NCBI GenBank assembly: GCA_037043455.1
Contig: JAWPHD010000296.1
Span: 454,192-518,191 of the forward strand
Reading direction: 5' to 3'
From: Cyrtodaria siliqua
Taxonomy: Eukaryota > Mollusca > Bivalvia > Adapedonta > Hiatellidae
Length of the DNA: 64,000 bases
How positions within the stretch are numbered: the stretch's first letter is position 1; every line of letters begins with the position of its first letter. The position numbers were made by a program, and so were the translations under genes. Below the pieces are notes generated by a model that was given only the letters and a program-made list of their open reading frames with translations, was not told the origin of the DNA and made no database searches. This document shows, piece by piece, positions 8,952 to 19,184 of the stretch.

Positions 8952-9371
8952 ATGGCAAGTGCAGTAGCAATGATGATAGGTGGCGCATTAACAAATGCAT
9001 TGGCGTTTAGCGGTTCAAATTATTTCTTTTCAAAAATGGGAAGTCATTCAGATGAGGAAAGACAAAGGCATGACAAAGCAGTGGAACAATTAAACGCAGC
9101 ACAAGCGGAGTGGAATAAAAAAAGAACAGAGAGATTAGATTTTATTAATAAGCAACTGCAAAAAGAGCATCATGCAGAGCAAACTTTTGATGATGTGGAT
9201 CAGGCTATGAAACAGTATTATTACATAACTGGCAAACATTTGCTTTTGGAACCGGAGCCCAAGTTGAGTGATTTTTATACACCATCTCCGGATCAACAGA
9301 ATAGAGAAATTACGTTTATTGTGGTGGGCATGGCTGCAACTGGATTTGTGGCGTATACATTGATTTCATAA
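8952..9371 (+). CDS. Conserved Polinton protein, hydrophobic at both ends
   Basis: A 139-aa protein. A small-residue-rich hydrophobic N-terminus (MMIGGALTNALAFSGSNYFF) leads into a charged amphipathic helix (ERQRHDKAVEQLNAAQAEW, KKRTERLDFINKQL). After FDDVDQAMKQYY comes a short linker and a C-terminal hydrophobic segment (ITFIVVGMAATGFVAYTLIS). I recall this layout and the KRTERLDF motif from many invertebrate Polinton clusters, function unassigned. The ATG follows AAATATATATATAAAAAA. Confidence 0.8.
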   Translation: MASAVAMMIGGALTNALAFSGSNYFFSKMGSHSDEERQRHDKAVEQLNAAQAEWNKKRTERLDFINKQLQKEHHAEQTFDDVDQAMKQYYYITGKHLLLEPEPKLSDFYTPSPDQQNREITFIVVGMAATGFVAYTLIS

Positions 9372-9429
9372 AAAAAAAATAGTTTAAAACTATAATTACT
9401 TTGGATTTCTTTGGAATAACTAAATATGT

Positions 9430-9753
9430 TTACTTTGAAATAACCTTTGAAAAGACTAAGTCATATGCATGATACCTATTTTTGTTGTTGTTTTTACATG
9501 GTTTCAATCCAAGTGGTCGCATATAATATGGTGGTTTAGCACTCTTCTCTATTTTATCTTTGAGATGACCAGGCGCCCATACTTCACCGTTGTCTAATAA
9601 TGTCAATACCATGGATGGACCATATTCAGTTTCTACTATTTTCGTATCTGTAATAGTGTATATTTTATTTAGTTCCAAGTCTGTCCATTTCTTTGTGCTA
9701 TTTTGATATTGCTCTTCGAGCAGTTCATCAAATTGTGCAGTTGTGATATCCAT
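9430..9753 (-). CDS. Possible OB-fold single-strand DNA-binding protein
   Basis: A 107-aa protein with alternating beta-like strands: KIYTITDTKIVETEYGPSMV, LTLLDNGEVWAPGHL, PPYYMRPLGLKPCKNN, YHAYDLVF. This resembles small OB-fold-like proteins of DNA viruses and transposons that bind single-stranded DNA, and a helper for polymerase or integrase would fit its position beside them. The assignment rests on strand pattern only. It is divergent from the integrase gene, 44 bases between the ATGs. Confidence 0.62.
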   Translation of the reverse strand: MDITTAQFDELLEEQYQNSTKKWTDLELNKIYTITDTKIVETEYGPSMVLTLLDNGEVWAPGHLKDKIEKSAKPPYYMRPLGLKPCKNNNKNRYHAYDLVFSKVISK

Positions 9754-9797
9754 TTTTTCTTTATAGTTATATAAAGTTTAATCTTTAGTAGAAAAAA
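9754..9797. promoter_or_regulatory. Divergent promoter of OB-like protein and integrase
   Basis: 44 bases holding ATAGTTATATAAAG and, before the integrase ATG, TTTAGTAGAAAAAA. The AGTAGAAAAAA string recurs at ~14811 in the polymerase promoter but was not noticed at the structural genes. Confidence 0.5.
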
Positions 9798-10712
9798 ATG
9801 GAAAAGATTTATTACAGCCCAAAAGGATTTTGGAGAGGTTACACAGCAGTTAAAAAATTAGCAAAAGAGGCTGGTGTCAGTGAAAAAAAGGCATTAGAAT
9901 TTTTAAAGAAACAAGCTGTGTGGCAGATTTATTTACCCGCACCAAAGAAAATAGTTAGACCCAGGTTTGATGTTTCTACTAGGAATGGAGTGCATCAAGC
10001 CGATTTGTTATTTCTTCCGCATGATACTTTTGGCTTTGGTCGTGGCCGCAAGACATATAAATATGCGTTGACTGTGGTTGATATTGCAAGTAGATACAAA
10101 GAAGCAGAGCCGCTGACTTCCAAGGATAGTAAAGAAGTTGCTAAAGCATTTGAAAAAATATACAGTCGGCATTTGAAATATCCAAAGTTATTACAAGTGG
10201 ATCCAGGCGGAGAATTTATGGGTGCAGTATCACAGTTGATGGCAAAACACAAAGTAAATATCAGACGAGGCAGAACAGAAATAAACAGAGACCAAGCTTT
10301 AGTGGAAAGATTTAACAGAACATTAGCTGAAAGATTGTTTGGCTATCAGTATGCTAAGGAAATAGATTCGCAAAAAAGTAATAGAGAATGGGTAAAGAGA
10401 TTACCAGAAGTTGTTAAAGCCATAAATGCGGAGTCAAAAAAGCCTCCTCCTGTTGAAACAAAAATATTAAAAGATGATCCTATCTGTATGAATGCAAGTG
10501 TAAGATATTTATATCAACCCGGGGAACAAAAAGGTGGAAGACGCAGAGCAACTGATCCAATGTGGAGTGTAGATATTCACAAGATTAAAAGTTATATGGT
10601 GACGCAAGGCATAAGAGTTTATTATTTGAAATTACCAGCGCCACAGAGAGGATTTGTCAAAGAAGAATTACTTATTGTTCCTGCTGATACCCAAATTCAT
10701 AAGTTTTTATAG
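9798..10712 (+). CDS. Retrovirus-type DDE integrase of Polinton
   Basis: A 304-aa integrase that would insert the element DNA into the host genome. The N-terminal region is helical and HTH-like (YTAVKKLAKEAGVSEKKALEF). The rve catalytic core carries D in HQADLLFLP, D in LLQVDPGGEFMG and E in ALVERFNRTLAERL, with 34 residues between the second D and the E. A C-terminal SH3-like part (DPMWSVDIHKIKSYMV, GFVKEELLIVP) follows. I see no chromodomain. The frame is intact. It converges on the polymerase gene, overlapping by 16 bases. Confidence 0.96.
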   Translation: MEKIYYSPKGFWRGYTAVKKLAKEAGVSEKKALEFLKKQAVWQIYLPAPKKIVRPRFDVSTRNGVHQADLLFLPHDTFGFGRGRKTYKYALTVVDIASRYKEAEPLTSKDSKEVAKAFEKIYSRHLKYPKLLQVDPGGEFMGAVSQLMAKHKVNIRRGRTEINRDQALVERFNRTLAERLFGYQYAKEIDSQKSNREWVKRLPEVVKAINAESKKPPPVETKILKDDPICMNASVRYLYQPGEQKGGRRRATDPMWSVDIHKIKSYMVTQGIRVYYLKLPAPQRGFVKEELLIVPADTQIHKFL

Positions 10713-13700
10713 AAGCCATGTGCATCAGTTGTAATTCCATCTTCTCGGATGTATCTTTTTGAGTAAAATGGTGACAAGGTAACTTTGTTTACTGTTATGC
10801 CGTATATTTCATGCTTTATCGATCGTAGCATATTCATTTCATGAGTATATTTCTTTTTGTTGAATAATGCATCTTTGTAGTTTTCAAAGTTAATATGTTT
10901 GGCAAGTACATATTTTTTTACACCCTTTGCTTTCTTGATAAGCTTTTCATTGGATACCAAAATATAAATATAACTTGGGTCTCAATCCAATATACTCATC
11001 TATAGCAACACCATTACATTCATCTTTCATCTTGCCTACTACTTTTTTATTTGTATTATTTTTCATTGGATGATTTTCAGGATACTCACTCAGATCATAT
11101 TCATCTTTCATCTCATCCATATCTTTGTATGCATCTTCCGTTTTTATATCCACAAGCAAACTATCAGTATCCGTGTATAATAAATCACAATCGCTTCCGT
11201 ATCTTTTTTTCAGTGTGTTGTAATACCAATCGTACATCATATACTTTGACAAATCTAAAACTGACATTCCAACATAGATTGGTTTGTTCAATGTTAACTT
11301 TGTTTTGTTTACATGCACTGCTGATAAGTCATCGGAGAATTTTATGCGCCGATTAAAGTTTGGTTTGGATACTATTTTTCTTATCTTCTCGTTCTCAGAT
11401 CCATCAGTCCGGATTAATTTTATATCAGTTCGCTTGCGAAGATTTTCCATTGTCTTTCCAAATACAGAGTTGTTCATGAGTTTGTAAAAATCTTTTTCAA
11501 AGGGTGATTTTGCAAGCTTTCTGAGTTCTGTATTCAGATTTATATATCCAGCCATCCAAGGCTTTTCGTTAAATTCTATTACTCTGTGTACTTTTTTTAG
11601 CTTCATGCCCAAGGATAAGTACAACTCTAAATTTTTATAATGTATCACATAGTGTTCTTTCTTCATGAGATTCGGAACTAGTTGTTCTGTCATGATGTTA
11701 TTTTCTAGCAAATCTGTCTGGTAAGCAGACAGCCATAATTTTTTTACTACTAACTTTTCTGGTGCAAGTGGATAATTATTATGAGCATCATGAAGTTCTT
11801 TTGGGTATTCCAAATCAACTTCAAGCATTTGTCCTCTGCCAGGTTTCGGTTTGGAAAACCTGCCACTCTTGTTTTTCTTTTTCCAGGTAAATCCAGAATA
11901 TGGAAGTGCTTGACACATTGCCCATCCATAGAGATTATTTGCATCATAATACATCAAGAAGTTATTTTTGTTATTGGGATCATAATCAGCTACATATGGA
12001 TTATTTGCTTTAGCATGTCGTTTTGACACCATACTAATTCCACCTCGCATCCCCTTTTCTATGAATAAGTGCATATCAATATCTGTCAAAAGTTCTAATT
12101 CTATTCCAGAATATTTCAGTAGTGCATCCCAAGATAATCCAGGGCTAGTATAGTAATGCAAAGGATCAAGTTTGTATGAATCCATACATGTTTTTCTGAA
12201 AGTTTGAAACACATCCGCCAGCAAAGTTACATCCGCTTTCAAATATAAATTATGATAATCTCTAAGGGTTTTACAACCAAACCTTTTCCACATTTGTTGA
12301 GCATGCTCATAATCTTTTTGGGATATATTTTCATCTGATAAACTAGAGTAAAACTTTTCTATTGGCGGTAATTCTGTTTCATTAAATCTTTCCATGCTAT
12401 CCATGTATTCATACGGATAAACACCTTTTCGTAGAAATGCAGGCTCAAGAGATAGCTTATAATAATCTTGGAGAGTTTTGCAGTCGAACTCTTCCCATAC
12501 TGTTTTCAAATACTCATAATAATCTTCAAAGACAGTTTCTTTGTCCTTCATACCTTCCTTGAAAAAACTACTACGAAACATTTCTGGCGGTAATTCTGTT
12601 TCCATACTGTCTGCATAACCATCCGGATAAATAACTTTTCGCATAGGTAAATTTGCTTGCTTGAATTGATCTTTGGTAATTTTAAAATCACGTGCAGCTG
12701 TTGCATCAACCAAATTTGCAAGAGACGTACCCATAAATTGGTAACTATCTAAAAAACTAAGTTGGCCAGCGCTGAATGATATATACTTTTCTGCATTGTT
12801 TGGGATGCAAGTAATATTGCCTTTCATTGTATTTATTTTCTGCATGATCAAATGACTATCATATCCTTTGAGGTTGTGAAATACAACAGGGTTAGGTGTT
12901 TTGCCTGGGATTATTTTTAATTTCAAATTACAATTTTTATGTGCTGCACCTCTGAATTTTCCTGTGAAATGACAATGGTCTTTTACCTTGCAGTTTTCAC
13001 CATCAGTTATTTTCTTTTTGCATATCCAGCATTTTGTTGCTTTTTCATACTTTATTTCATCCTGTGGTGTCATGTTTAATGGTTTCGGGTGAGAAAATAT
13101 ATTATTAATGTTGCTCTTCTCACATTCCAACCAATTTAAAAATGTTTCAACTGTATCTTCACCTTGGTAAATAACAGGATCAGATGCTTTACCATCATAC
13201 CTGACAATTTGATATCCAGATCCACAAGCTTCATGCACACTTGTTATTTCTGATTTTTTCCAAATTTGGAAGATTGGGGTTTAATTATACTTTCAAAGTC
13301 AGCAAATATCACATAAGGTACAGGCATCTGATTTTGATGATTTTTAAATTGGTTGATTGCACCCTTTTTTGGCATTTCAATTCGGCAAGAGTTTTTATTA
13401 ATACCATCGCAGTCTTCTTTGTGCTTGGTAAGTAAATTTGCTCCAGAGTAACCATGAAGAAAACGATCACAGAAATAAGTTTTACCATGATGTTTGTTTT
13501 GGCTGTAAAGTAGCTTGTTTAAATTTTTAATGATGCAGTAATGATATTTTGTTTCTTTTGGTTTTTGTTGAGTAGTATTAACAAAATCATCGGGGTTGTA
13601 ATTATCATCTATGATTCCTTCGTTGTTGTTGGGATCATCTTCGTTCTCTTCTTCAACTTCAACATCTTCAGAAACTAGCAGCAAATTAATTCTTTCTATG

Positions 13701-14773
13701 TGCTTTGGCTGCTCTGATATTCTGTATGGAAAAATAGATACATTATTATGTTTTTTTGATGCAGTAAATCCATAAACATTGATAGCAAGATCGTTTTGAT
13801 TTTCTACTTTTGTTATTTGCGGGACTGGAGTTGGAAAATCAACCCCCTCCGTTTTCAAAAAGTCTATGCTAGGATAACTTGATACTCTGTCAGAATTCTT
13901 TGCGGCTGGATGCAGAGCTGCATTTATAGCATGAAGTAAACATTTATCATTATAGTTTTTCACATTTTTGACTGCTTTCTTATTTGATACTACTTTGGGC
14001 AAAGGAATATATGATGAGCCTTTCAGTGGTTCATACTTTGCAAAATTCAAATAAAGTGTAACACAGTAATCAACTTCTAATCCTGATGCTGTGTTTGTAA
14101 ATCTTTCTAGACTCTCTTGTATATCAGCAGATGATTTTTCATACAACTCGTCTAATCGCTCAGAAGATAAAAGTATATTCTGTTCACTATGCAGAACTGC
14201 AGTGGTATATTTTTTTATCTCACCATCATCTTTGAATAATTCTACGGTAAGACCTAACTGGAATTTTATTCCTTTCATATTTTTCAGCTCCTTGATTATT
14301 TGTTCCCTGATAATAGATTTTTTATCACGGAGTAGTTTTAAAGGATCTTTATATTTGCGAGCGGATATTTCATATGCTTTGAAATAACCATATATTGGTT
14401 TGTCAACTAGTTTTAATTCGGTTGTATCTTCGATTTCTTCGGTTATGATTTGTGATAAAACCTTCTTATCATCCGGAACCTTCTTCTCAGCTTGTTGCAC
14501 AGCTTTCTTCTCAGCTTGTTGCAACTTTCGTTTTTTTCGTGCGCGTTCTTTCTTGGCATGACGCCTCTTGCGCCAATTTTCAAATGTTGTAGACTTCGGA
14601 TCTTCCACCAATTTTGGAGATTCCACCAACTTTGGAACTTCAACCAACTTTGGAGCTTCAACCGACTTTGGAATTTCAATTGCTTTTATACCGTGTAATA
14701 ATGCTTCCTTATCTAGCACACCTGCATCAAACAGACGCATCATATTTCTTATAGTCTCTTCGTTGTTGTTCAT
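10697..14773 (-). pseudogene. Protein-primed family B DNA polymerase, two frame breaks
   Basis: About 1,350 codons from ATG 14773. N-terminal part: PKLVE repeats, a basic stretch and a finger-like KTYFCDRFLHGY...HKEDC, with F where a second Cys would be expected. Exonuclease motif I is FADFES at the end of the first frame. The second frame (from ~13253) has a CWICKKKI..DHCHFTG HNH/endonuclease VII-like zinc motif, FHNLKGYDSHL (Exo II region), DANNLYGWAM (motif A), KLMNNSVFGKT (motif B) and YTDTDSLL (motif C). The last ~85 codons lie in a third frame (10960 to 10697). The first break is a -1 shift exactly at A-AAA-AAT (13253-13259). The second is a +1 shift at ~10961-10973. This enzyme replicates the element using a protein primer. 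Confidence 0.95.
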
Positions 14774-14838
14774 ACTTTGTTTGTTATTACATATTAAAAC
14801 TTTTTTATTAAGTAGAAAAAAATAAGTATGTAATAACA
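14774..14838. promoter_or_regulatory. Divergent promoter with perfect 12-bp inverted repeat
   Basis: TGTTATTACATA at 14782-14793 and its exact reverse complement at 14827-14838 flank an A/T core containing AAGTAGAAAAAAA. The right arm touches the ATG at 14839 and the left arm lies 8 bases from the polymerase ATG at 14773. Symmetric regulation of both genes, or an RNA hairpin in both leaders, is inferred. Confidence 0.6.
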
Positions 14839-15108
14839 ATGGATATCAACATTTGCAAGTTTCTTAAAGTTGGATCGCATAATCCATGTACGCTCAAATC
14901 AACACAGGATTCAGATTATTGCAGTTTGCATAAGTATAGATTAAAAACAAGTCGTGTAGTACCTTGTATAATTTGTAAAAAAGGTACATTTGCAAAGTAT
15001 CATGTTTGTGTTGGTTGTGGTGCGAGGGCGGTTAGAAAATATTATAATGTTTGGGGTGCAAAGATGTATAATTTGGAGTGTTTAAAATTAAGATGTATTG
15101 AGGTTTGA
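14839..15108 (+). CDS. Small Cys/His-rich zinc protein
   Basis: An 89-aa protein. Likely zinc ligands: C at ~6, C at ~17, CSLH at ~28-31, CIICKK at ~43-46, then HVCVGCGA at ~55-62 and late cysteines at ~80 and ~85. The pattern suggests two zinc ribbons or knuckles. The protein is basic, so nucleic-acid binding or transcription control is possible. I do not recognise the family. It is the last gene of the element and shares a symmetric promoter with the polymerase, suggesting co-expression early in the element's cycle. Confidence 0.75.
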   Translation: MDINICKFLKVGSHNPCTLKSTQDSDYCSLHKYRLKTSRVVPCIICKKGTFAKYHVCVGCGARAVRKYYNVWGAKMYNLECLKLRCIEV

Positions 15109-15148
15109 AGTAGATTTTGAGAATGAAAAAAAGTTGTGATATAGCAAG

Positions 15149-15173
15149 CAAATCAGCATTTCATGCTGATTTG
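15149..15173. terminator. Perfect 11-bp stem hairpin after last element gene
   Basis: CAAATCAGCAT (15149-15159), loop TTC, ATGCTGATTTG (15163-15173). It lies 40 bases past the stop of the zinc protein. It may mark the transcript end or the element end; neither is proven. Confidence 0.5.
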
Positions 15174-15234
15174 TCATAACACATATATATGTTTTGCATC
15201 ACAGTCATGACCGTATACAACTAATGGCAACATT

Positions 15235-15480
15235 GTGTGATACATGATACGTGTGATACATGATACATCTGTTTTAAAACAAAAGAAAATCATTTACTAT
15301 TTTCAAATCTTTCACTTGAGTTATTGTAAAATTGGGTAACATCAATGACATTTTGTAACACCAAAGACGACTTCAGAGTTTTATTAGTTGTACATCAAGG
15401 TTATGACTGTAGTTGTTTTGTGGCGTTAATTTGGGAAGCTTATAACACGTTCACAATTTGTTCAAAATCAAAAAGAACAT
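15235..15480. other. Right flank with blocks resembling the 183-505 ORF
   Basis: GTGATACATGATAC is repeated at ~15235-15268. Then ~15326-15383 matches ~436-500 (shared GGTAACATCAAYGACAT and TTTGTAACACCAAAGACRAC), and ~15384-15470 matches ~312-395 at moderate identity. The order of the two blocks is swapped relative to the left side, and the copies are frame-broken. Confidence 0.65.
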
Positions 15481-18400
15481 ATATTTAACATGAAAACCTG
15501 TGATGTGTGCTATAATACAATCGTCATTAATGTTGCTGTATGTGTATTTGATGTCACCTTAATAATAATTTGCGAATTTGGCTATTAAGGTCATACACTC
15601 AATTATATTTATTAGAGATAGTGCATGATACATTTGATTCATTTCGACGGCATGTTACATCTTAAACATCATTACACAAACATAACTAAATATGCACATG
15701 TTCAAACAATTGTCACTGATGTAACAAACTGATTGTCATTGATGTTACCTCAGGTGTTTGTGCTGTTACTTTTTGTTTTAATTTAATATGAACTTTGTTG
15801 AATACATATTCCAACTCTGTTTACAAGCTATCCTAGATTGACATTCAAATTAAGAATGCATTTTTTATCAGATAATAGCGTAATGCTTCTGTAAAATTAA
15901 TTTGATCCAGTAATAACAATACGATGTATTTTCTGTTACAAAATGATGTATAAGATGTTACTACATTTTTGGCTACATCAAAGACAGTAACATCAATGAC
16001 ATTTTCTAAGAAATGAACAAACAAAAAATGAACAAATGCTCCCCGGGACATTGATTATTTTTGCAGACGACATTATCTTTACAAGACAATTGTTTGTACA
16101 GTATTATGTATTTTTAATATCAGATTGCATTTACTTTTAATACTGGTATAAACTTCGAAGACATGACAAACGAATACGTAAAGACACTCACTTAACCTTT
16201 TGTACATACATTCAAAAATATAAAAATGTATCCAAAAAACACTCTGTCATCTTTACGGTGGAAGTTAAAACTGTTGGTGGATTCGTTATTTGCCAGAATA
16301 ACTAAAGGGAGATTACTCGTATTTCATTGTTTATATAAAAGTAACATCACGAACAAAAGTAACAAACCCGTGTGACAGTATATAAACTGTCAAGTTTTCA
16401 TGAACAAACACAGATGGCAATTGTTTTATCATATACTTGTAAACTGAACACATTAAAGGCATTTGCTGTAGTTTTCCATGCGCAGCTTTTTTGGGCGACT
16501 TCTCTTCTAAAACTATTGGATGGATTTTCCTACAAATTAACAGGAATGTTGCTTTTGATGTCTAGTATTTTTTGTCTTTTTTTTATTTTTTGAATTTACT
16601 TTTTGAATTTTTTTTTTTGAATTTTGTTTTTATTTAAATATTTTATTTTTGAATTTGTTTTTATTGTTTTTATTTAAATAAAGGCCTATTATTAGATACA
16701 TAAAATAGGAAAAATATAGCATTTTGTAAAAATTTCAACAAAATTAAAAATTTTAAGCATAATGGTATGGTTCCAAAAACCAATATTAAATCTCAATATG
16801 CATGGTGACCTATACATTTAATTGAATATATTGTCTAAATATAAGTTCAAATAAGTGCCTAGGAAGTTTGAACAAATTCTGTTATTAGGAACATAGCAAA
16901 AAAGGAAAATATACCATTTCTGTATAATTTCATACAAAACTTGGCCTTTTAGCATAGGGGTAGGGTTTCAATTTTTTTTCTAAACGAGCATGGGGACCTA
17001 TCATTTTTATTGTACATTTTGTTTTTATATATGTTAAACTATGTGCTTAGAAAGTTTAACAAAATTCTGTTATTGGGAACATACAAAAAAAAAAGAAATT
17101 GTATCATTATGGGCTAATTTGTGCATAAATTGTGGTAATGGTCTCAACAGATTTTGTAAAAAAATATAGATTATACATAAAGATGAGCTTTAAATGTTAT
17201 TGTAATTAAATGTTCTTTACTTTAATACAATTTTAGCAGAATTGCGACCAATGAATAAATGATTAGACTTCAAAAATATCTTGTTTAGCTATTTCATGGA
17301 ATTGTTCAACTTTTTGGACAGATTGACATGACGGTGGCATTACAAATTATTTTTTAAAATTTTAACAAGCATGGTGACCTAGCATTATTTTTGCCTTTTT
17401 TGTCTATATATATAACAGACTTACTTTACACAAAGTTTAAAGAAAATCTGTTATGCAAAAAAAACTATAGAAAATGTTTTAAATGGAGTAAACCTGAAAC
17501 AAACTTCAACAAAATACCACCTTCTTTTATAAAAGCTTAATGCACGCAACGTGTACTGTACCACTACCGTGGGACAACGATAAATCTGTAGATTTGACAT
17601 GTTCAGTACCATATACAATTCTTAAATTGCACTGTTATTTTTTTCCCTTTGAATTTGTAAATTGTATATGCCGATATAAATCAAACAAGAAAAAGATGTA
17701 ATGTAAACTAGATGAAAAGAGAAAATGCCACGAACAGCTATCTCTCCTTTTTTGAAAATGACCTCGTAACTCTGAGCATTGAGCTCGCTGCTAACAGTAG
17801 ACATGACTGAATGACTGTTAAAAGCGACGTCAATCCCCACTATTACACGCTTTTTATGATTCACTATTAACTTTAAGTACGAATCGATCGTACTAGTTGA
17901 GCGGGGACCATGTACACAAACTCGATACAGCCATATATAAGTAGTAACCTATGTATGGTTTAACATTTCGTAATTTAATTAAATATTGCTTTGATCCATT
18001 TTGTTTTATTCTCGGGATTTGTGTATTGTTCCATGGGCTCGAGGGCATGTCCACATCCTTCTGAACTAACAGGTATTGTTCAAGTTTAAGAATTATGCAT
18101 CGATTATTAATCACTATTGCATTTCATATTAATTTTGTTTAACAATTACATACACACGAATGTATACCCCTTAAATCATATGAGCTGATACGTATCAGGT
18201 ATTTTGGTAAGAGTATCGCTATTCGTATTTCTCCCTGATATATGTGTTTAGTGTTCAAATCGTATATAAAGATGAGTAATATAAGCTTTATTCAACAAAG
18301 TAGTTCCAACTTTTCAATGAAAATAATATTAAAGGCGAATGGAGCAATTGTACGTAGTTATACACGACTGCTGCATACCAGACTACCAGATATTTTTTTT

Positions 18401-18952
18401 ATTAACGTAAACCATGAATGTTGGTATCCACAGCGTCAACGAAGTAAAGCTACCGAGTATATCATATAATTTGTTCTAACGGCCCATCAATATACTATCC
18501 TAGGTTATTTCGAGCTGCCACATATTGAAGGGAAGGTTACGTAGATATCCTGAAATGGTGGATACCTAGACAAGATACTACCGTAATAACCATGTATGTT
18601 TACTACTCTTACTATCGTGTTCATATTACTTCATCACCGAGGATTACAAATCCCGAGACGAAGGATGCATTTCCAGGATGCTAGAGCAGCTCGAACCTCC
18701 AAGCCTGCAAATCAGAGGGGCAGGTTCCAGATCTACCCTGTGTAGCAACGCTACATTTAGATCCTTTCTTTTTACATTTAGCGACGCTCACGTTTTTACA
18801 TTTAAAGACGTTTGCATTTACATTTAGCCACCCTTTTTACATTTAGCGACAAAAGCTTTTACATTTAGCGACGTTCTTACATTTAGCGACGTTTTTACAT
18901 TTAGAGTGACATGATATTTTAACATCAGACCCTGCCAAACGAAACATTCGTT
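15481..18952. other. AT-rich non-coding DNA
   Basis: No gene recognised. The 14-mer GTAACATCAATGAC (also at ~15338) recurs at ~15985 and, inverted, at ~15733. T-rich low-complexity sequence occupies ~16560-16680. Repeated phrases (ACATAGCAAAAAAGG-like, GCATGGTGACCTA-like) at 16690-17480 look like a degenerate tandem repeat of roughly 200 bases. At ~18770-18905 a short unit TTTACATTTAGCGAC repeats several times. Confidence 0.6.
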
Positions 18953-19158
18953 GAGCGCTGTGGTCTAGTGGTAGAGCGCTGGACCGATGATCCAAAAGTC
19001 GTGGGTTCGATCCCCGCCATAACCCCATGTGTTGTGTCTCTGAGCAAGATACTTTATCTGCATTGCTTAGTACTGGTTCTACCAAGGAAGACAACCAAAA
19101 CGTACATTAGAAGCAAATCGCTTACAACAGGTATATAATTAGCTAATTAAATAAAAGC
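18953..19158 (+). mobile_element. tRNA-derived SINE
   Basis: The head GAGCGCTGTGGTCTAGTGG has a polymerase III A box (TGGTCTAGTGG, 18961-18971) and a B box (GGTTCGATCCC, 19004-19014). The putative anticodon loop reads CCGATGA, an Ile-like GAT. A SINE-type body (GAGCAAGATACTTTATCTGC) and an AT-rich tail follow. The body and tail rule out a functional tRNA gene. Confidence 0.8.
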
Positions 19159-19184
19159 CAGACAATATAGTGACTGAATGACAA

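Larger units (their letters stand above)
800..15108. mobile_element. Polinton/Maverick-type virus-like DNA transposon (degenerating copy)
   Basis: The block unites a protein-primed type B DNA polymerase, a DDE integrase of retroviral type and an A32/FtsK-like packaging ATPase, the combination that defines Polintons. About ten further tightly packed genes include a probable capsid protein and membrane proteins. Limits are those of the outermost supported genes. Terminal inverted repeats and the 6-bp target duplication expected of Polintons were not found, and the left end may lie outside the window or be lost. No adenain-like cysteine protease is visible. At least five reading-frame breaks show this copy is probably not autonomous. 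Confidence 0.93.

Noticed and set aside
1..15180. Terminal inverted repeats of the Polinton
   Set aside because: Compared the left edge and 500-600 region with the reverse complement of 15109-15300; no convincing match, so no ends are claimed.
18961..19030. Functional tRNA gene
   Set aside because: A and B boxes are good, but stems are imperfect and a SINE body with AT-rich tail follows.
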